A stretch of 64,000 bases of DNA from Tetrahymena thermophila SB210. Taxonomy: Eukaryota; Ciliophora; Oligohymenophorea; Hymenostomatida; Tetrahymenidae. The stretch's first letter is position 1, and each line of letters starts with the position of its first letter. This document shows positions 1 through 12,329 of the stretch, in pieces. The position numbers and the translations under genes were made by a program. The notes under the pieces are model-generated. The model ran no database searches and had not been told where the DNA came from. It saw only the letters and a program-made list of their open reading frames with translations. The DNA lies in NCBI RefSeq assembly GCF_000189635.1, contig NW_002476317.1, positions 186,001 through 250,000 of the forward strand, given 5' to 3'.

Positions 1-3000
1 TCTGAGTTTTGGTAATTAAAGTTTGGTAGATTTTCTTAAACTTTATATTATTAGGATTAGTTATTTTGTTATGATTGCATAGGACTAAATTGTTAATAAT
101 TATGATTTGATTAAGCTGATTAATTTAAGAAGCTCTAAACATTAGTAACAGGAGTAAATGTAGGGGCACCATTTGTCTTGACATTAGAAACAGGAGTAAT
201 ATTTCTTGAAGCAGCGTCACTCATTGATTATTATTTTGTGTGTTATATTACTTATTTTTATTTTTTGACTTGTTCTTCAGGTTCATTCATCATTTAAGAA
301 GAAAAATTTTTTGAAATAACATATTAATTATTTTATCCATCAGAATTTCCAAGGTATTGTTGGTTTCTTTTTTGAGTTTAATCTCCATCGCTGCTTTAGC
401 TTTAATTGAAATTCGCATAAGATGTATTATTATTATTATTACTATTATTGTTATTTTTGATATCATATTTTTTAATAATGTCATCAATATTATTGTTTGC
501 TTCTAATTTTAAATAAAATTAAATATTAAAAATTTATAAATATGTTTAAAAAATTACTTGTATTTCCTTTCCCATATTGTATTGAATAATCTATATTTTA
601 TGAATAATCGTTTGTTTATTAAATTACTGTGCCATAATTTGATGTAGCATTAGAACTTATTTATCCATATTTGGATTCATATTCCATCTTGGCTTTTAAT
701 TCAGCTTCCTGAAGTTTCGATTTTAGTTCTTCAAAATTAGTAAGAAGATTTTTTCCATCGTTTGCTGATTAAGGAATTGTGAACTGTTGTGTTAGAGGGA
801 ACGATGATTAAGCAGGTTTTGATTGATTATTAATATTGCTAAATGAAGTATTATTAGATGTCAAATTAATACTCTTAGCTTAGTATTAAGGTAAATAAGA
901 TGATAAATTGTTATTATTTACTGTTGTTGGAGTAGAATTAATACCATTCAGATTATTTTTGATTATATCTTCTTTTTAATTTTTTAAATTATTTTCATAA
1001 AAGCTATTACTAAAGCTTTTATTTTGCTAGCTAACAATTTTAATATTTTATAAATCATCTAACTTTGTTTTGTTTTCTTATGGGTATTGATTTTGAGCTT
1101 TGTAGGGTGTTGTAGAAGTTATTTATTACTACAATTTAGGATTATTATTAAAGATATTAGATTACTAATTACTAATTTTAAAGTCATCAATGTTCGAATA
1201 GTTGTGAATATTTGAAATATCATTCAGGTTTTAAACATTGTGATCCTTTAAAAGCGAAGAATTAGCTTAGCTATTATTATGGAATGAATTGTTTTTTTGC
1301 ATGCTACCATTTATGTTTCCTTAGTTTTGAGATTGCATACCTCCTGCACCTGTGATATTATTGTTTGCATGTAAATTAGCACTACTACCACTTCTCATAT
1401 TACCATTTAAATTGTTATTATAATTTATATTCGAAGAATTATTATAGAAACTATTAGATCTGCTAGAAGCCTTTTGCTAAGTATTATTAAGAGCTTATTA
1501 TTAATTATATTTATTATTGTTATTGTAAGTATTATCTATATTAAATTAGCTATTTAGGTTGTTATTTTGTTGTGATTATAAGAATTGTTCTACTTCTCCT
1601 TAGCGCACAGTTCCTCTTTCTATAGCTCCAGTATTTTCATCTGGTTAGGTTTTGCAAATATAAATAGTCTTGACATTCATTAGCAATGATTATAAACTTT
1701 CAAAATCTTTACTCATAGGATGACTAGGTAAAGAAAAATTAGCATTAACAGGGGCAAGTGCTTTGGAAGATAAACTATTGTTTGTAACGGATGAAGTACT
1801 TTGTATTGAAGGAGGCAGAATATTGCTAGTTTATTTAACCGCATAGTTTGTTTTAATAGTATTATTTTAATTCAAATTGCTATTTTTAAGAGGATTACTT
1901 CCTTCTATTTTACCTGATTATGATATAGACCTTGAAGGCACAGCTGGAGTTCTAACTTCCTATTAGTGCTAAGCCAATTAATTAAATTATTGTTTTTCAG
2001 CATAATTTTTGTTGTAGTTTTGAGGATTTTATCTCTTTATTTAATCAACTGAGTCTTCTGTATCATCAACAACATTTTCATTGTCCTCGTTAACAATTTT
2101 TGGCTGTGTGCTTGGAGATTACTTCATTTTATGATTATTTTATCCAACTATTTCACCTTAATGCAAATCTTTTTATTATTCATGGATATAATGATTTTAA
2201 TATCTATTTTATAAGTCTAGCTGTGGGTTGCTTTAGTCATAATTCTATTTTTCATGTCCAACCTATTCATATAAAATAATCAATCAATTTAAAAGCTTAT
2301 TTGAATGAAATGCATTTGAACTTAATCATCAATAAAATTAAAACAATATTTAATGAACTTTTTGAATTTAAACCATAAGTGCTTAAAAATTAACTAATTA
2401 AACATAATTTAAATAAGACATTGAGCTCATTATTTACTTAAATGTTGCTTGGCTAGTGAGGATTCTTAACTTAAAATTACTACAATTAATTCCATAACTA
2501 GTTAAAATCAGGTCTTGTTTCTTCACCAAGTGATGTCATTATCCCTAAGATATTCGTTAGTTTGCTGCTGTAGTTTGATTTGAATTAATTAAATTTTTAT
2601 TTAAAAATATCTTCTTAGAAAGCTGGTTCAGGATAGTAAATATAACAAGAATCAAGATCCTCGAGTAAACCTGCACTTATGATAGTCATACCAAGACTAA
2701 AAATATCACTTTTAGATGTATCATGGTTTGGAGACCAGTTATTTTATGCCAATGCCTGAATTTATGATTAAAAATGAATAAAAATAAGTATAAATTATAT
2801 GTTTAGATATTACCTCTATCAAAGCAGGAGAAAGATATGAGTTTTTAGGTGGTTCTTTTGGGTTAGTTGCAACTAAAGAAAAAGTATTCATTTATTAAAT
2901 AACCTAAGAATCAGCAATTTTAACCATTTAATTTTAGTCAAAGAATATATTAGATGGTTTGATATTCTAATGAGTAATCCCTTTTTACTATAAGTAGCTT

Positions 3001-3584
3001 AATGCAGAAACGCTTTACATAAGAATATCCCATAGCTCACTTTCTATAAAATGCTAACCAGTTTATTAGTGAAGCTAAATATGTTATTCTAGATTATCGT
3101 TTACATACTCATAAAGAACATACAATTTATAAAATGTGCTGCATAGTTAAGACTCTTTCTTTTATGCTATGCCTATAAATATGATAAAATTGTAAGTTTA
3201 TTTTAAGTAATTTAATTTTTCATAAATCAAATGAATTATTTTATGCAATCTATCTATCTAAATTTGCCATTTTTTAAAATATAGAATAAGAAGTTTCAAT
3301 ATTTTTGTAAAGTTGCAATTATTGAAATATTTACCTAGAAGCATGACAATATTTTCATGTTTTAACTCTTATCTTTTCTTGTATTTTGAGTATGCTTTTT
3401 CAAATTCATAATCATCTGTAGAGTTATATTCTTTTAACAAACAATATGCTCCTGTAAGTTTATTTTGCATTAAAACTCCTTCTCCATACTTTTCATCCTA
3501 AATATTTTTGACAGTAATGTAATTTTCCATCAGTTACGAATGCTCATCTGCATTTGCTTTCACATCAGAATTTTAATTTCCCAT
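1..3584 (-). CDS. Pseudokinase with long Asn/Gln-rich C-terminal tail (3' end outside window)
   Basis: Starts at the ATG at 3584-3582 (MGNQNSDVKAN). The first ~230 residues form a protein-kinase fold: a Gly-loop-like YGEGVLM, a VAIK-type lysine in YCLLKEY, and a C-lobe ending in SKSDIFSLGMTI. The catalytic loop reads THQNIKPSN, so the HRD aspartate is replaced by Asn. The DFG motif reads ADSQ and the APE motif SPA. These changes make phosphotransfer unlikely, so I call it a pseudokinase; this is inferred from residues. After the kinase fold an intron (about 2435-2255) leads into roughly 700 residues rich in Asn, Gln and Ser with no recognised domain, which may act as scaffold or low-complexity material. 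Exons join in frame with introns near 3338-3173, 2812-2762 and 2435-2255, and one near 510-565. The reading frame is still open at position 1, so the protein is incomplete here. TAA and TAG codons occur throughout and read as Gln. Confidence 0.85.
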
Positions 3585-4708
3585 TTAACTCTATCCTTAA
3601 ATTTTTTTGTTAGCTACCCTAAATCAATATTTGGTTATTATACTACTTCTATATAATTAATATTGATTATTTTGAATTCTTCCTATTTAAAATTTTGATT
3701 TTATTTTTTGTTTTAAAATTAGATTGAATATTATTATCAAATATAATGAATGTATGTATGCATGTATGAATAATCAACAATTCATTTTAATTAAATATTT
3801 TGCATTTTTGATACACATTTCACTCTGTCTTAATCAACTGCTAATTTTCAAAATATAAATTACTTGTACATTGATTCTCTTTCTTAAATGTAAATCAAAA
3901 AAAAATAATATAAAAATAATTGATTTTTATGCTTCTTATAAATATTTTACTTTTATTTATATATTTATTTATAAATTTAAAAAATCTAATAATATAGATA
4001 TATATAACTACGATAAAATCAATAAAAAAAGCAAATAAATTTATGATCGATAAAAAAAAAAATTTAATTTTCAAAATTTTAATGATATTTTTTTTGGACT
4101 AAACTTATAATTTAATAACTGATGTAAAATTAAGGTATATAGATTAGATAAATCTTATTTATTGGATATACAATATTACTAAAAAAGGAGTAAATATGTT
4201 AGGTTTTATATAAATTAAGAATCAAAATTTTAATTTACGTTTTTTTAATTAGAATAAATATAAAAAAATATTCTAAAAATCAGTTATGAAATAAAAGAGT
4301 TATAATTTCAAATATTATTTATTTTTTAGTTTTTAATTAATTACTTTTATTTAAAAGCTAGACAAGTTAATAAATAAATAAATAAAATTATTTGGAGGAT
4401 TTTGGAAAAAAATTTTTCTCTATTAAATAAGAAATTATTAAACAATTTGCTATATTTTTAATAAAAATATAAGTGTATATTTAGCTATTAGAGAAAAGCG
4501 AATAAATTAAATTAAAGTAGATTATAAAAATTAAACTGAAAATATGTTGATTAAGATTTTAATTTTTATTGAAAATGTATTTTGTTTTGTGAATTTATTT
4601 ATTTATTAATTGATTAAATTATTTATTCAAATTAATTAATAGAGGAGTTTTTTGTACACTTATTGTCTAATAATCAAAAAATATTTCTTATTAGCCAAAA
4701 TTAGTAAT
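3585..4708. other. AT-rich intergenic spacer
   Basis: Lies upstream of the pseudokinase. It is made of A/T runs and short repeats such as ATGTATGTATG near 3750. No reading frame of coding character was seen. Confidence 0.6.
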
Positions 4709-4864
4709 ATGAAGAACAGGGAAGAGACTGAAAAGAAATTATTATATTTATTATTTTAAAAAAATTAAAAAGAAAGTTTTTTAGAAAAAAAGGCAGAGCT
4801 ATCTATCTCTTAAATAGTTAGGAAGAAAAACAGGAAAAACAATCAAATTAATTTAGATTTGTGA
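4709..4864 (+). CDS. Possible small charged protein (51 aa), weak
   Basis: A single-exon frame in the ciliate code runs from ATG to TGA. It is rich in Lys, Glu, Asn and Gln (starts MKNREETEKKLL), a composition more like the neighbouring proteins than like translated spacer, which tends to be Ile/Phe/Tyr/Asn. It sits alone in the divergent spacer between the pseudokinase and the PNUTS-like gene. No family is recognised. It could be chance, since TGA is rare in sequence this AT-rich. Confidence 0.25.
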
Positions 4865-5252
4865 TAAAATACAAGAATAAACAATAGCAAGACCATATAG
4901 CAAATCATCTATATTCTGTTCAACATAGAGATTTAATATATATAGCTAAATAACTTTTGATAAAAATTTTTCATTCATTTTATATTTTATAAAATAAATA
5001 TATTCATAAATAACTAATAAACCATTCTATCAGTTAATCATCATCATCATCGTCCATATCAACATTAACTGCAATAATAACATATTGATTGATTAATTAA
5101 TCACTGCAGTACTTTCAAAAAAAATCATAGATAAAAAAGATTCTTTTCATTTTAATTGCAAAATTAACTTTTTAAAAAACATTTTTTTGACTTTCAAATA
5201 AAACAAACATCAATAACAACAACAAAAAAGAAAATTTGTGTGAATTAAAAAA
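4865..5252. promoter_or_regulatory. Upstream spacer of the PNUTS-like gene
   Basis: AT-rich sequence with a short CAT trinucleotide run (about 5038-5053) and an A-rich leader just before the ATG at 5253, as at most starts in this window. No specific motif identified. Confidence 0.4.
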
Positions 5253-8200
5253 ATGGATATAGAAAAAAATAAAGATATTTAAGTAGAAAAGAGTTCTCCC
5301 GAAAGAGAGGAAGATGCTCAATAAACAGATTTCGTTCGTATCACAGGTATAAATAATCCTAAAAAATATCTATCATATCGAAGGCATTTAATGCAAATTT
5401 TTGGAATTTTTCTTATCAAGCATGGCTAAACCAAAAATTTTACTTTTTATAAGACTGATTTCAGTCCATCATTAAAAGATTTTTATATAATTAGTTTAAA
5501 AAAAACTAGTTTTAAGACATTTTTATAGTGATAGATAGATTAAATCTTATTTTTTATAGATGAAGTAATAAAATAAATTTTTTTAATAAAAAAGAAAAAT
5601 TGACTGATGTCAAGATGATTAATAGATTCAACTTCTAGCTCAGAAACTGCAAAACTAACGAAGATAAATTAAATGATCTCAAGGTTCTTTCTGAAACACC
5701 ATCTCCTATACTCAACAGGTTTTCATTTATTTTTTTTCTTTGTCTTTCTAAATATTTCTTTATTTTTTTGATTTTCCTCTTCTTCTAACCTCCTATTCCC
5801 TCCAATAATATCACATTCAAATAGGCCTTAAATAGACTCTATTAAAACTTTATAAACTAAAAACTATGTAATTAATATATTCTTTAACTAAATTAGATTT
5901 TATAGCTCTCCTGGGCTTAGGACTCTTGGTGAGTGGATTTATGAAGGAAGTGATAACATCACTTAAAATTCTGAGGTTTTAGAGAAAATTTTTGCTCTTT
6001 TAAAGGAAATTACACTAAAAAATGAACATTTTGAAAACGCTCATGTAAGTTTATTTAATTAAAATCAAAGAGTCATAATTTTATTATAAATTATTAAAAG
6101 TATCTCGGACTAGGTATAGAGAAGATGCACATAGCCTAACAAAATAGTGAATACAACGAAGCACTAAATATTTTTTATAAGTTTTATAACCTCAACAAAT
6201 AAATCATCAACGATTGGCTTGAGTCATTTAAAAAAAGAAGTCAAGACCCCAACTTTAAAAGACAGTAACTTTGGTCTGAATAGCAAAAATTAAACGTTAA
6301 GAGAAGCTTTAATGCTGCTAATAACAATAATAACATGAACAACAAATATCAATAAAAAGACTTTAACTAAAATAAATTTAACTAGGGCAACAACTTTTAA
6401 AAAGTAAATATTTAAATTTTAAATTTTTATTTTAATTTTAATATACTTATAAAAAAGGGTAATAATGGTAAATATGGAGCTAATAACTTTTAAAGAGGAG
6501 ACTCTCCTCCTAACTAAAAAAAAGTAAAATACAATAACGGAAACGCAGGTAGCACTGGTTTTAATAACAATATAAATCTTAACCAAAAGCCAGGAGCTAA
6601 ATCTGTCAGGTATAAAATGATGATAAATTATTTTAATCTGTTCTATTTAAATCTATTCAAGCTAAATTATTAGACATTTTATTAAAAATAATTGATTAGC
6701 TATTTATTTATTTATCTCCTTAGTCATATTGAGTACTAAGTACATTCATTATATTAAAATTTCTTTAAAAAGTTTATTCAAAGAATGAACTAACTATTTT
6801 TATTTTTTGAATGAAGAAATTGAATAATGAATGAAATAATAGGTTTTCATTATAAATAACCCATCTAGTACTTTCTATTGAGTTACTTTCTTACAATAAT
6901 TAAATAAATAAACAAATATACTCAATAAGACATTTTTATTTTTTTGCTGCTGGCTAGTTTGATTTTATGTTCTTCCTCAATCAATTTATGACGATTTTTT
7001 TTTAAGTATTATCTTTTGACTAATACTTCAAATAATATTGGGATTATTTTAATCATAATATGGCCAGTCTAAAAATGTGTCTAAAATATCTTAAAGTAAA
7101 GTGTAGATTGGTTAGCTAGTTGAATATGGACGAAATTTGATTAATTGTATAATTTTTTCAATAAATAGGTTTTTAAGTGTTTTTAAAGGGCAGTTTTTAG
7201 CTGAAATAAATTATAATTGCATAAATATTAATGCATAAGTTAATATATATTCATTATAATTTTATTATTTTACAAAAAGAAAGAAAGAAAAAATTAAATA
7301 ATAATTGAAATTTAACTGAAGTACAAAAAGTTGGTGTACTTTTCAGTTAGTTAGCGGTTAGTTTTGCATGTCAATATAGACTAATTGTTTATTTTTTAAA
7401 GATAATAGATTATCAAATATTATCTTTATCTATAAATGGATAATTATCACGAATTGACATGCTTTACTAAAAATTTTAAGCTTTTACATTTTAAAGTAGA
7501 TATCAAAATATTTACTTTGACTGCTCCTAAATTAGCACTAAACCCTTAAGACAATTAATTTTAAAATATTCAATAATTAGCTAAGAATCAACAAATTTAA
7601 TTATTATAAATACAACTCAGCTCTAATAATTAAAAAAAATTTTAGAATAGATTTAAATTATAATTCATTTTAAAAAATCTTTTCATTAATTTTTATAATT
7701 TTATTAAAGGTTCGCTAACACTGACTAAGTTAAGAGATTCAGAAAAGAAGATGAACCAATTATGCCTGATTTGACTGAAGAAGAAATAGAAAAATACTAA
7801 GAAGAGTGTATTTAAAAGAAATAGTCTGATAGCCATATTTTTACAAGTTAAGATATGAAGAAAAGAGAAAACAAGCTCGAAAAAGAAAGCAGAAATCAAT
7901 AAAAGGAGTCTGAAAGAAAAGAAAGATAATTGCTCGATGAAATGAAAGAAGACATTTAATGGAGAACTCCATAAAAATTAAAAGGTCTTCATTCTTAATA
8001 TTTTGAAATCCTCAGCTCAGAATCAACTGAGAAAGAGCTACATAAATAGAGAATACTCTGTAAATTACAAAGTTTATATGGAAGTGATGCTGAGATTCCT
8101 TCTTCTCCTTCTTACGAAAATGTTATTAATGATAAAATATCTGAAGAATAACCCAAATAAGTTTATTTAAATAAAATTGATGAGAATGATTTCATTTAAA

Positions 8201-10094
8201 TTATAGAAATGGCAATAAGAAGTAAATTAAATTTTAAAACAAATTTGTTTTATTAAAATTATTTTTAGGTGAAAATTAGCAACAAAAGTAGAAAGTCGAA
8301 AAGAAAATTCTTAAAAGTATTCTTAAAATTTCTAAAGAAGAAAAAGAACTACAACGTAAAAAAATGATACAAGAAAAGAAAAAGCAAGCTGAAGACGAAG
8401 AGAGACTTAAAAGTTAAATAAATCAGAATACCTTCAACTAATTGATTGACTTGATTATGCACAATAAAAACAGCAGAGATGAGCTAAGTAATTTTTTATT
8501 AAATAGCTAATTATTTTTCAAATTTTATTAACCAACTTTTATTTTAGAATAATCAGTTAAGGCCTTAGGACTCACAGAAATAGAACTTTAAAATATTTAC
8601 CAAAACATAAATGTTATAAAAAAGCTTTGGCATCAAAGATAATCTGTTTCAACTCCATCTAATGTTAGGTATGGCCCTGCTGTAGAAGAGAAAAAGGAAC
8701 AAGAAAAACCAGCAATTCCCCCTCCTTAAAATCCCCTCACATAGCAACCATTCAATAGCAACTTTATAAATAGACCAGCCAATAACAGTTTGCCAAACAG
8801 CTAAAACTAGTAGCCTGTTATTAATAATCCTTTTTCTACATCTTACAACCAATAAAATTCTTAAAACACTACCTATAACTAGTATCGTAGCTAATAAGTT
8901 AATCCTCAATAAACTTTCTCTAATAATTTCAATAATAACTTCTCAAATAATTAGCCTAAGTAGATGCAAGGAAACAATTCATTTAATGCCTAATAAAATA
9001 ATTTTGGAGCCTCCTAAAGATTCTAAAGTAATAATAATCCTTAAAACAACTAGCATATTGTGCCTCCTCCTCATTCCCATTCATAATAAGGCACTGAGTT
9101 TAATTAACAAAACCCAGAATAAAACTAATAATTCCATGGTATATAAAATTAAAATTTTTCATAGGAACATTAAAATTATTATTAGCATCCTTAAAACAAT
9201 AACAATTTTAGCTACAATCCTAATAATACTAATAACAGAGCTGGTCCTTAGGCTCATAGACCAGTTAATTAGCCTCCAATTTCTTAACAAAACAATCCAT
9301 CTAATAACTAATTCTATCCCTAATAAAATAGAAATTTCAATAACAATAACTAATAGCCATAATAACATCACATTAAATAAAATAACTATAGTATACCACC
9401 TAATTAAGCAACGGGTAACAATATTCAACATCAATAGAAGCAACCGATTGAATAGTTCTAATAAGATTAAGGATATTAAAATAACTTAGGATAACCTTCA
9501 TAAATGATTTAAAATAAAACTTTTATTCCATAAAAATAATTATAAAATCAATAAAATAAGCCTAATTTTAACTCTAATATTCCTGATTAAAACGATTAAA
9601 AATAAATTGCTACTCCTAATTCCGGTGTTGCCTAACATTAAAACGAAGAAAGTAAAAAGCACATACCTTGTAGAATGTATCATTCAGCTATGGGTTGTAG
9701 ATATAATGTTTGCAACTTCATGCATAATCCTGAATATTAAGGTAGACCAGTACCTAATATGTAAAATAAAGTTAGACCTATGTATGCACTAAGTAAAAGT
9801 GGAGAGAGAAATTTAGAAAACACGTTTGCATATAATAAAGCAAACTATGAAAAGAGAACTGGATAACTAAACACTTTACCCTTTCCATAGGCAGGTGGTA
9901 TATCTACTACTTATCCTCCTCCATTACTTAACTAATAATAAAACAATCAATTTACTAACTTACCATAAGTGTAGCAGCAAAGTGTTAGACCACAAGGTCA
10001 AATCTAGTCTTAGTAGAATAGCATGTTTATATTTTAATAAACCAATCCTCTTTTGAAGTAATAGCAAAAACCTTAGCCTCCTTAAAAGATATGA
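5253..10094 (+). CDS. PPP1R10: PNUTS/PPP1R10-like PP1 regulatory subunit
   Basis: About 1,000 residues. The order of parts matches PNUTS, the nuclear PP1-targeting subunit. (1) An N-terminal helical region (KLTDVKMINRF ... LGEWIYEG ... LNKQIINDWLESF) resembles the TFIIS N-terminal domain. (2) A KSVRF motif fits the PP1-docking RVxF consensus and is followed by VKRFRKEDEP, about where PNUTS carries further PP1 contacts. (3) A charged helical region follows, then a long Gln/Asn/Pro-rich stretch. (4) Near the C-terminus is a CCCH zinc finger, C-x8-C-x4-C-x3-H (starts CRMYHSAMGC). Exons join in frame. The acceptor for exon 2 is the AG just before AAAAATTGACT at about 5597. The RVxF codons are split by an unusually long intron (about 6610-7710). 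The stop is TGA at 10092. In animals PNUTS holds PP1 at chromatin in transcription termination; that role here is inferred from architecture. Confidence 0.7.
7028..7460 (-). CDS. Possible small gene nested inside an intron of the PNUTS-like gene
   Basis: On the strand opposite the host gene, a frame between about 7200 and 7030 has clear protein character (FRPYSTSQPIYTLLQDILDT, then FLDWPYYDQNNPNII and TGA), unlike normal translated intron sequence. It follows a good acceptor (TTATTTCAG). I propose a tiny first exon starting at the ATG at 7460 (MSI) with a GTGATA donor, in matching phase, giving about 60 residues. The first exon is the weak part. A further open stretch lies just downstream on the same strand (about 7050-6940, containing KLIEEEHKIKLASS) in another frame and could be a missed last exon. 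No family recognised. Confidence 0.45.
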
Positions 10095-10406
10095 TTTAAA
10101 TTTCAAACATTCAAAAATTTCAAAACAAAACAAATATTAATATATAAATTAAACATACCTACCTAATTTAAAACAAAAACTCTCATTAGATCACAACTTC
10201 ATTATAGAATTTCAACAAATTTAAGTTATTAAAATTATTTTTTGTATTATTTTGTACAGAATTAAATATAAGAGAATTCTTTCTTTATATTGTTATGATT
10301 TACTTCTAACTTTTTAGGTTTTCTTTTAATTTTTTATCTAGAATTAATTCTTTAAAGAATTTACTAATTATTTTGTTAAAATTAAAGTAATAAAAATCTG
10401 TTTTAA
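10095..10406. other. Intergenic spacer
   Basis: AT-rich 3' region of the PNUTS-like gene and upstream of the small coiled-coil gene. Nothing recognised. Confidence 0.5.
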
Positions 10407-10701
10407 ATGAATAGTAAAGAAGGAAAAGATACCTCAATTACAACAAATTTGTAAGAAAGAAAATTAGATGAGTAAATAGCATAAATAGAAAATGAAAATT
10501 CTCTGTTAGTTTAATTAGAAAATCAAATAAATGTGGAAAGCGAAAAGCTAAACGTAAATAATAAACCATTTTATTCTTGTAATTTCATTTCATTATTTCT
10601 AAATTTAGGTAGAAAAAAAAGCACTTCAAGAAAAGATTAAACAACTTCAAGAATAGAAGAAAGAAAGAGAATAAAAGCTTAAAAAGAATAATATGTATTG
10701 A
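10407..10701 (+). CDS. Small coiled-coil protein (79 aa)
   Basis: Two exons. The first (10407-10553, starts MNSKEGKDTSITT) ends at a GTAAAT donor, and a ~55-base intron ends ATTTAG before VEKKALQEKI. The frame closes with TGA at 10699. Most of the protein is heptad-like Leu/Ile-Glu/Lys/Gln sequence (KLDEQIAQIENENSLL; ALQEKIKQLQEQKK), predicting a single long helix. The size and composition resemble small coiled-coil subunits or assembly factors, but no family can be named. The intron, which preserves phase, argues that it is a real gene. Confidence 0.65.
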
Positions 10702-11067
10702 AAATATAATAAAATTTTAAATTTATGTAAGTAAAAATATTTGCAAACAAATAAATACCATCTTCAAACCTATTCTTTAATAAAATGATATTCTAAATTC
10801 TTTGCAGTTTTGATAAATATTTAAAGTTTTATAAAAATACAAAATAAAAAAAGGCCAATCAAATTTTATTAAAATTATTAAACAATAAACTATGCTACTT
10901 TAGCAATAATAGATATTCAACCGTTGAACTGAATAAGGTTGTTGCAATTTATTTGATTCGCATAATGTACTATTTATCATTATAATTATACTAGTGTTTA
11001 CTTTTTATGAATATAAAAATATGGTTACAAATTTTATATTGCATTTTCACTAATTATTTTTTAAGAA
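10702..11067. other. Convergent intergenic spacer
   Basis: Lies between the 3' ends of the small coiled-coil gene (+) and COX19 (-). AT-rich; nothing recognised. Confidence 0.5.
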
Positions 11068-11563
11068 TCAATTCAAACCTTCGGGCTTTGAATAATCAAC
11101 TTTTTAATCCCCCATTTATTGTTTTTCCTTCATTCTTTAATTAACATTTTATTAAGCTTTTTCCTTTATCTTTTGAATCTTATTAAACAAATATCTTTAT
11201 TCAGCTTCTTCGTTTTCCCATGAACTCTCTTCAGTAAAACCTAGCTTTTCAAACTCTTCTTTTTCCATAAGTCCAGCTTTCATTCTACAACCTAAATAAT
11301 CTATTTAATGCTATCTACATCTTTTAGGCATGAGTTAATGTTTCAAAACGCAAGAATTGTATGCTTTAGCAAATTCATCGCATTCATGGAAATGATCAAG
11401 AGGAAAACTACCTTTATCTATTTGATTATTAACAAAAAAAGATTTAGCAGTTGTATTTTGGCATATGTTTATAATGAATTAAGCCAACTTCCTAAATTCA
11501 ATATTCTATTTATTTAACACTAAATGATTGATTACCAGGAGCCTTAAAAGACTATCTTGACAT
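11068..11563 (-). CDS. COX19: COX19, cytochrome c oxidase assembly factor (twin CX9C)
   Basis: About 123 residues. COX19 is a small CHCH protein of the mitochondrial intermembrane space needed for copper delivery and redox control in cytochrome oxidase assembly. The sequence shows GSFPLDH followed by two exact CX9C motifs (CDEFAKAYNSC and CRQHQIDYLGC) and the diagnostic RMKAGLMEKEEFEKLGF tail of the COX19 branch. A charged extension (~45 residues) follows. I chose the ATG at 11563 (MSRQSFKAP) with an intron whose donor is G|GTAATC and whose acceptor is AAAG|GTAGTTTT. This rebuilds APGSFPLDH in phase, close to other COX19 N-termini. The downstream exon alone lacks a suitable in-frame ATG. A divergent spacer separates it from the phosphodiesterase gene. 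Confidence 0.9.
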
Positions 11564-12329
11564 AATATTAAAAAACTATTGCTTGTTTTCTTAATTAAAT
11601 TAATAAAATACTAAATATTTAAGATATATTATTAATTGAATACAAAATGATTAAAGAAATTAATTAAATCTTTTAACTAATATTGAATAAATTAGAAATT
11701 TCTTTATTTGATTATAAAAGTAAAATAATTCAGATTCTTTTAATATATTTTTGATATCAATACTAATTAATGAATGTATCTAGTAAAATAATCATATCGA
11801 AGTAGCATTTCTTCTTCTTTTTTTGATTGGTTTACAAATCTCTACTTATTTTATTCACTTAAATATTAAAGTTTATTTATGTTTTAGTACATTTTTAAAA
11901 TTGATTAAATTAATTTCTTTTATTCCTATTGTATAGTTTTTGCTTTACTAAATAATTACATTTTTACTGAATTTGAAAAGAAAAAACTTATTTTTAAATA
12001 TTTATAAAGATGAAGATTTTATTGAAACTAAAATAATTGGAGTTTTAATTTTGCTTTTAAAAATAAGAAATACTCCTTTCCCTTAAATGCATCTATTATC
12101 AAAGAAATGTGTAAAATAACAACAAGCTTCATTGCTGTAAAGTGAATTAAAATGTTTGTTCGTTGAAAGATGATTATTAATTAATTAGTATCTGTTAATT
12201 TAAGACAAATAATTAATTAGCATTTGACTTTTTTATTCTACCAATTCTAAGGTTACTAGTACTTTCAAAAAGAAATTTAATAATTAATAAAATAAAGTAA
12301 TAAAAAGTAGGAATAATTAATTAATATGC
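11564..12329. promoter_or_regulatory. Divergent upstream region (COX19 / VSD-phosphodiesterase)
   Basis: AT-rich spacer between two divergently transcribed genes, so it should hold both promoters. It contains several TTAATTAATTA palindromes (about 12175-12225). No known element identified. Confidence 0.4.

Noticed and set aside
8649-9489. Standard-code frames on both strands over the Gln/Asn-rich part of the PNUTS-like gene
   Set aside because: The ciliate-code plus frame runs uninterrupted through this region into the CCCH finger.
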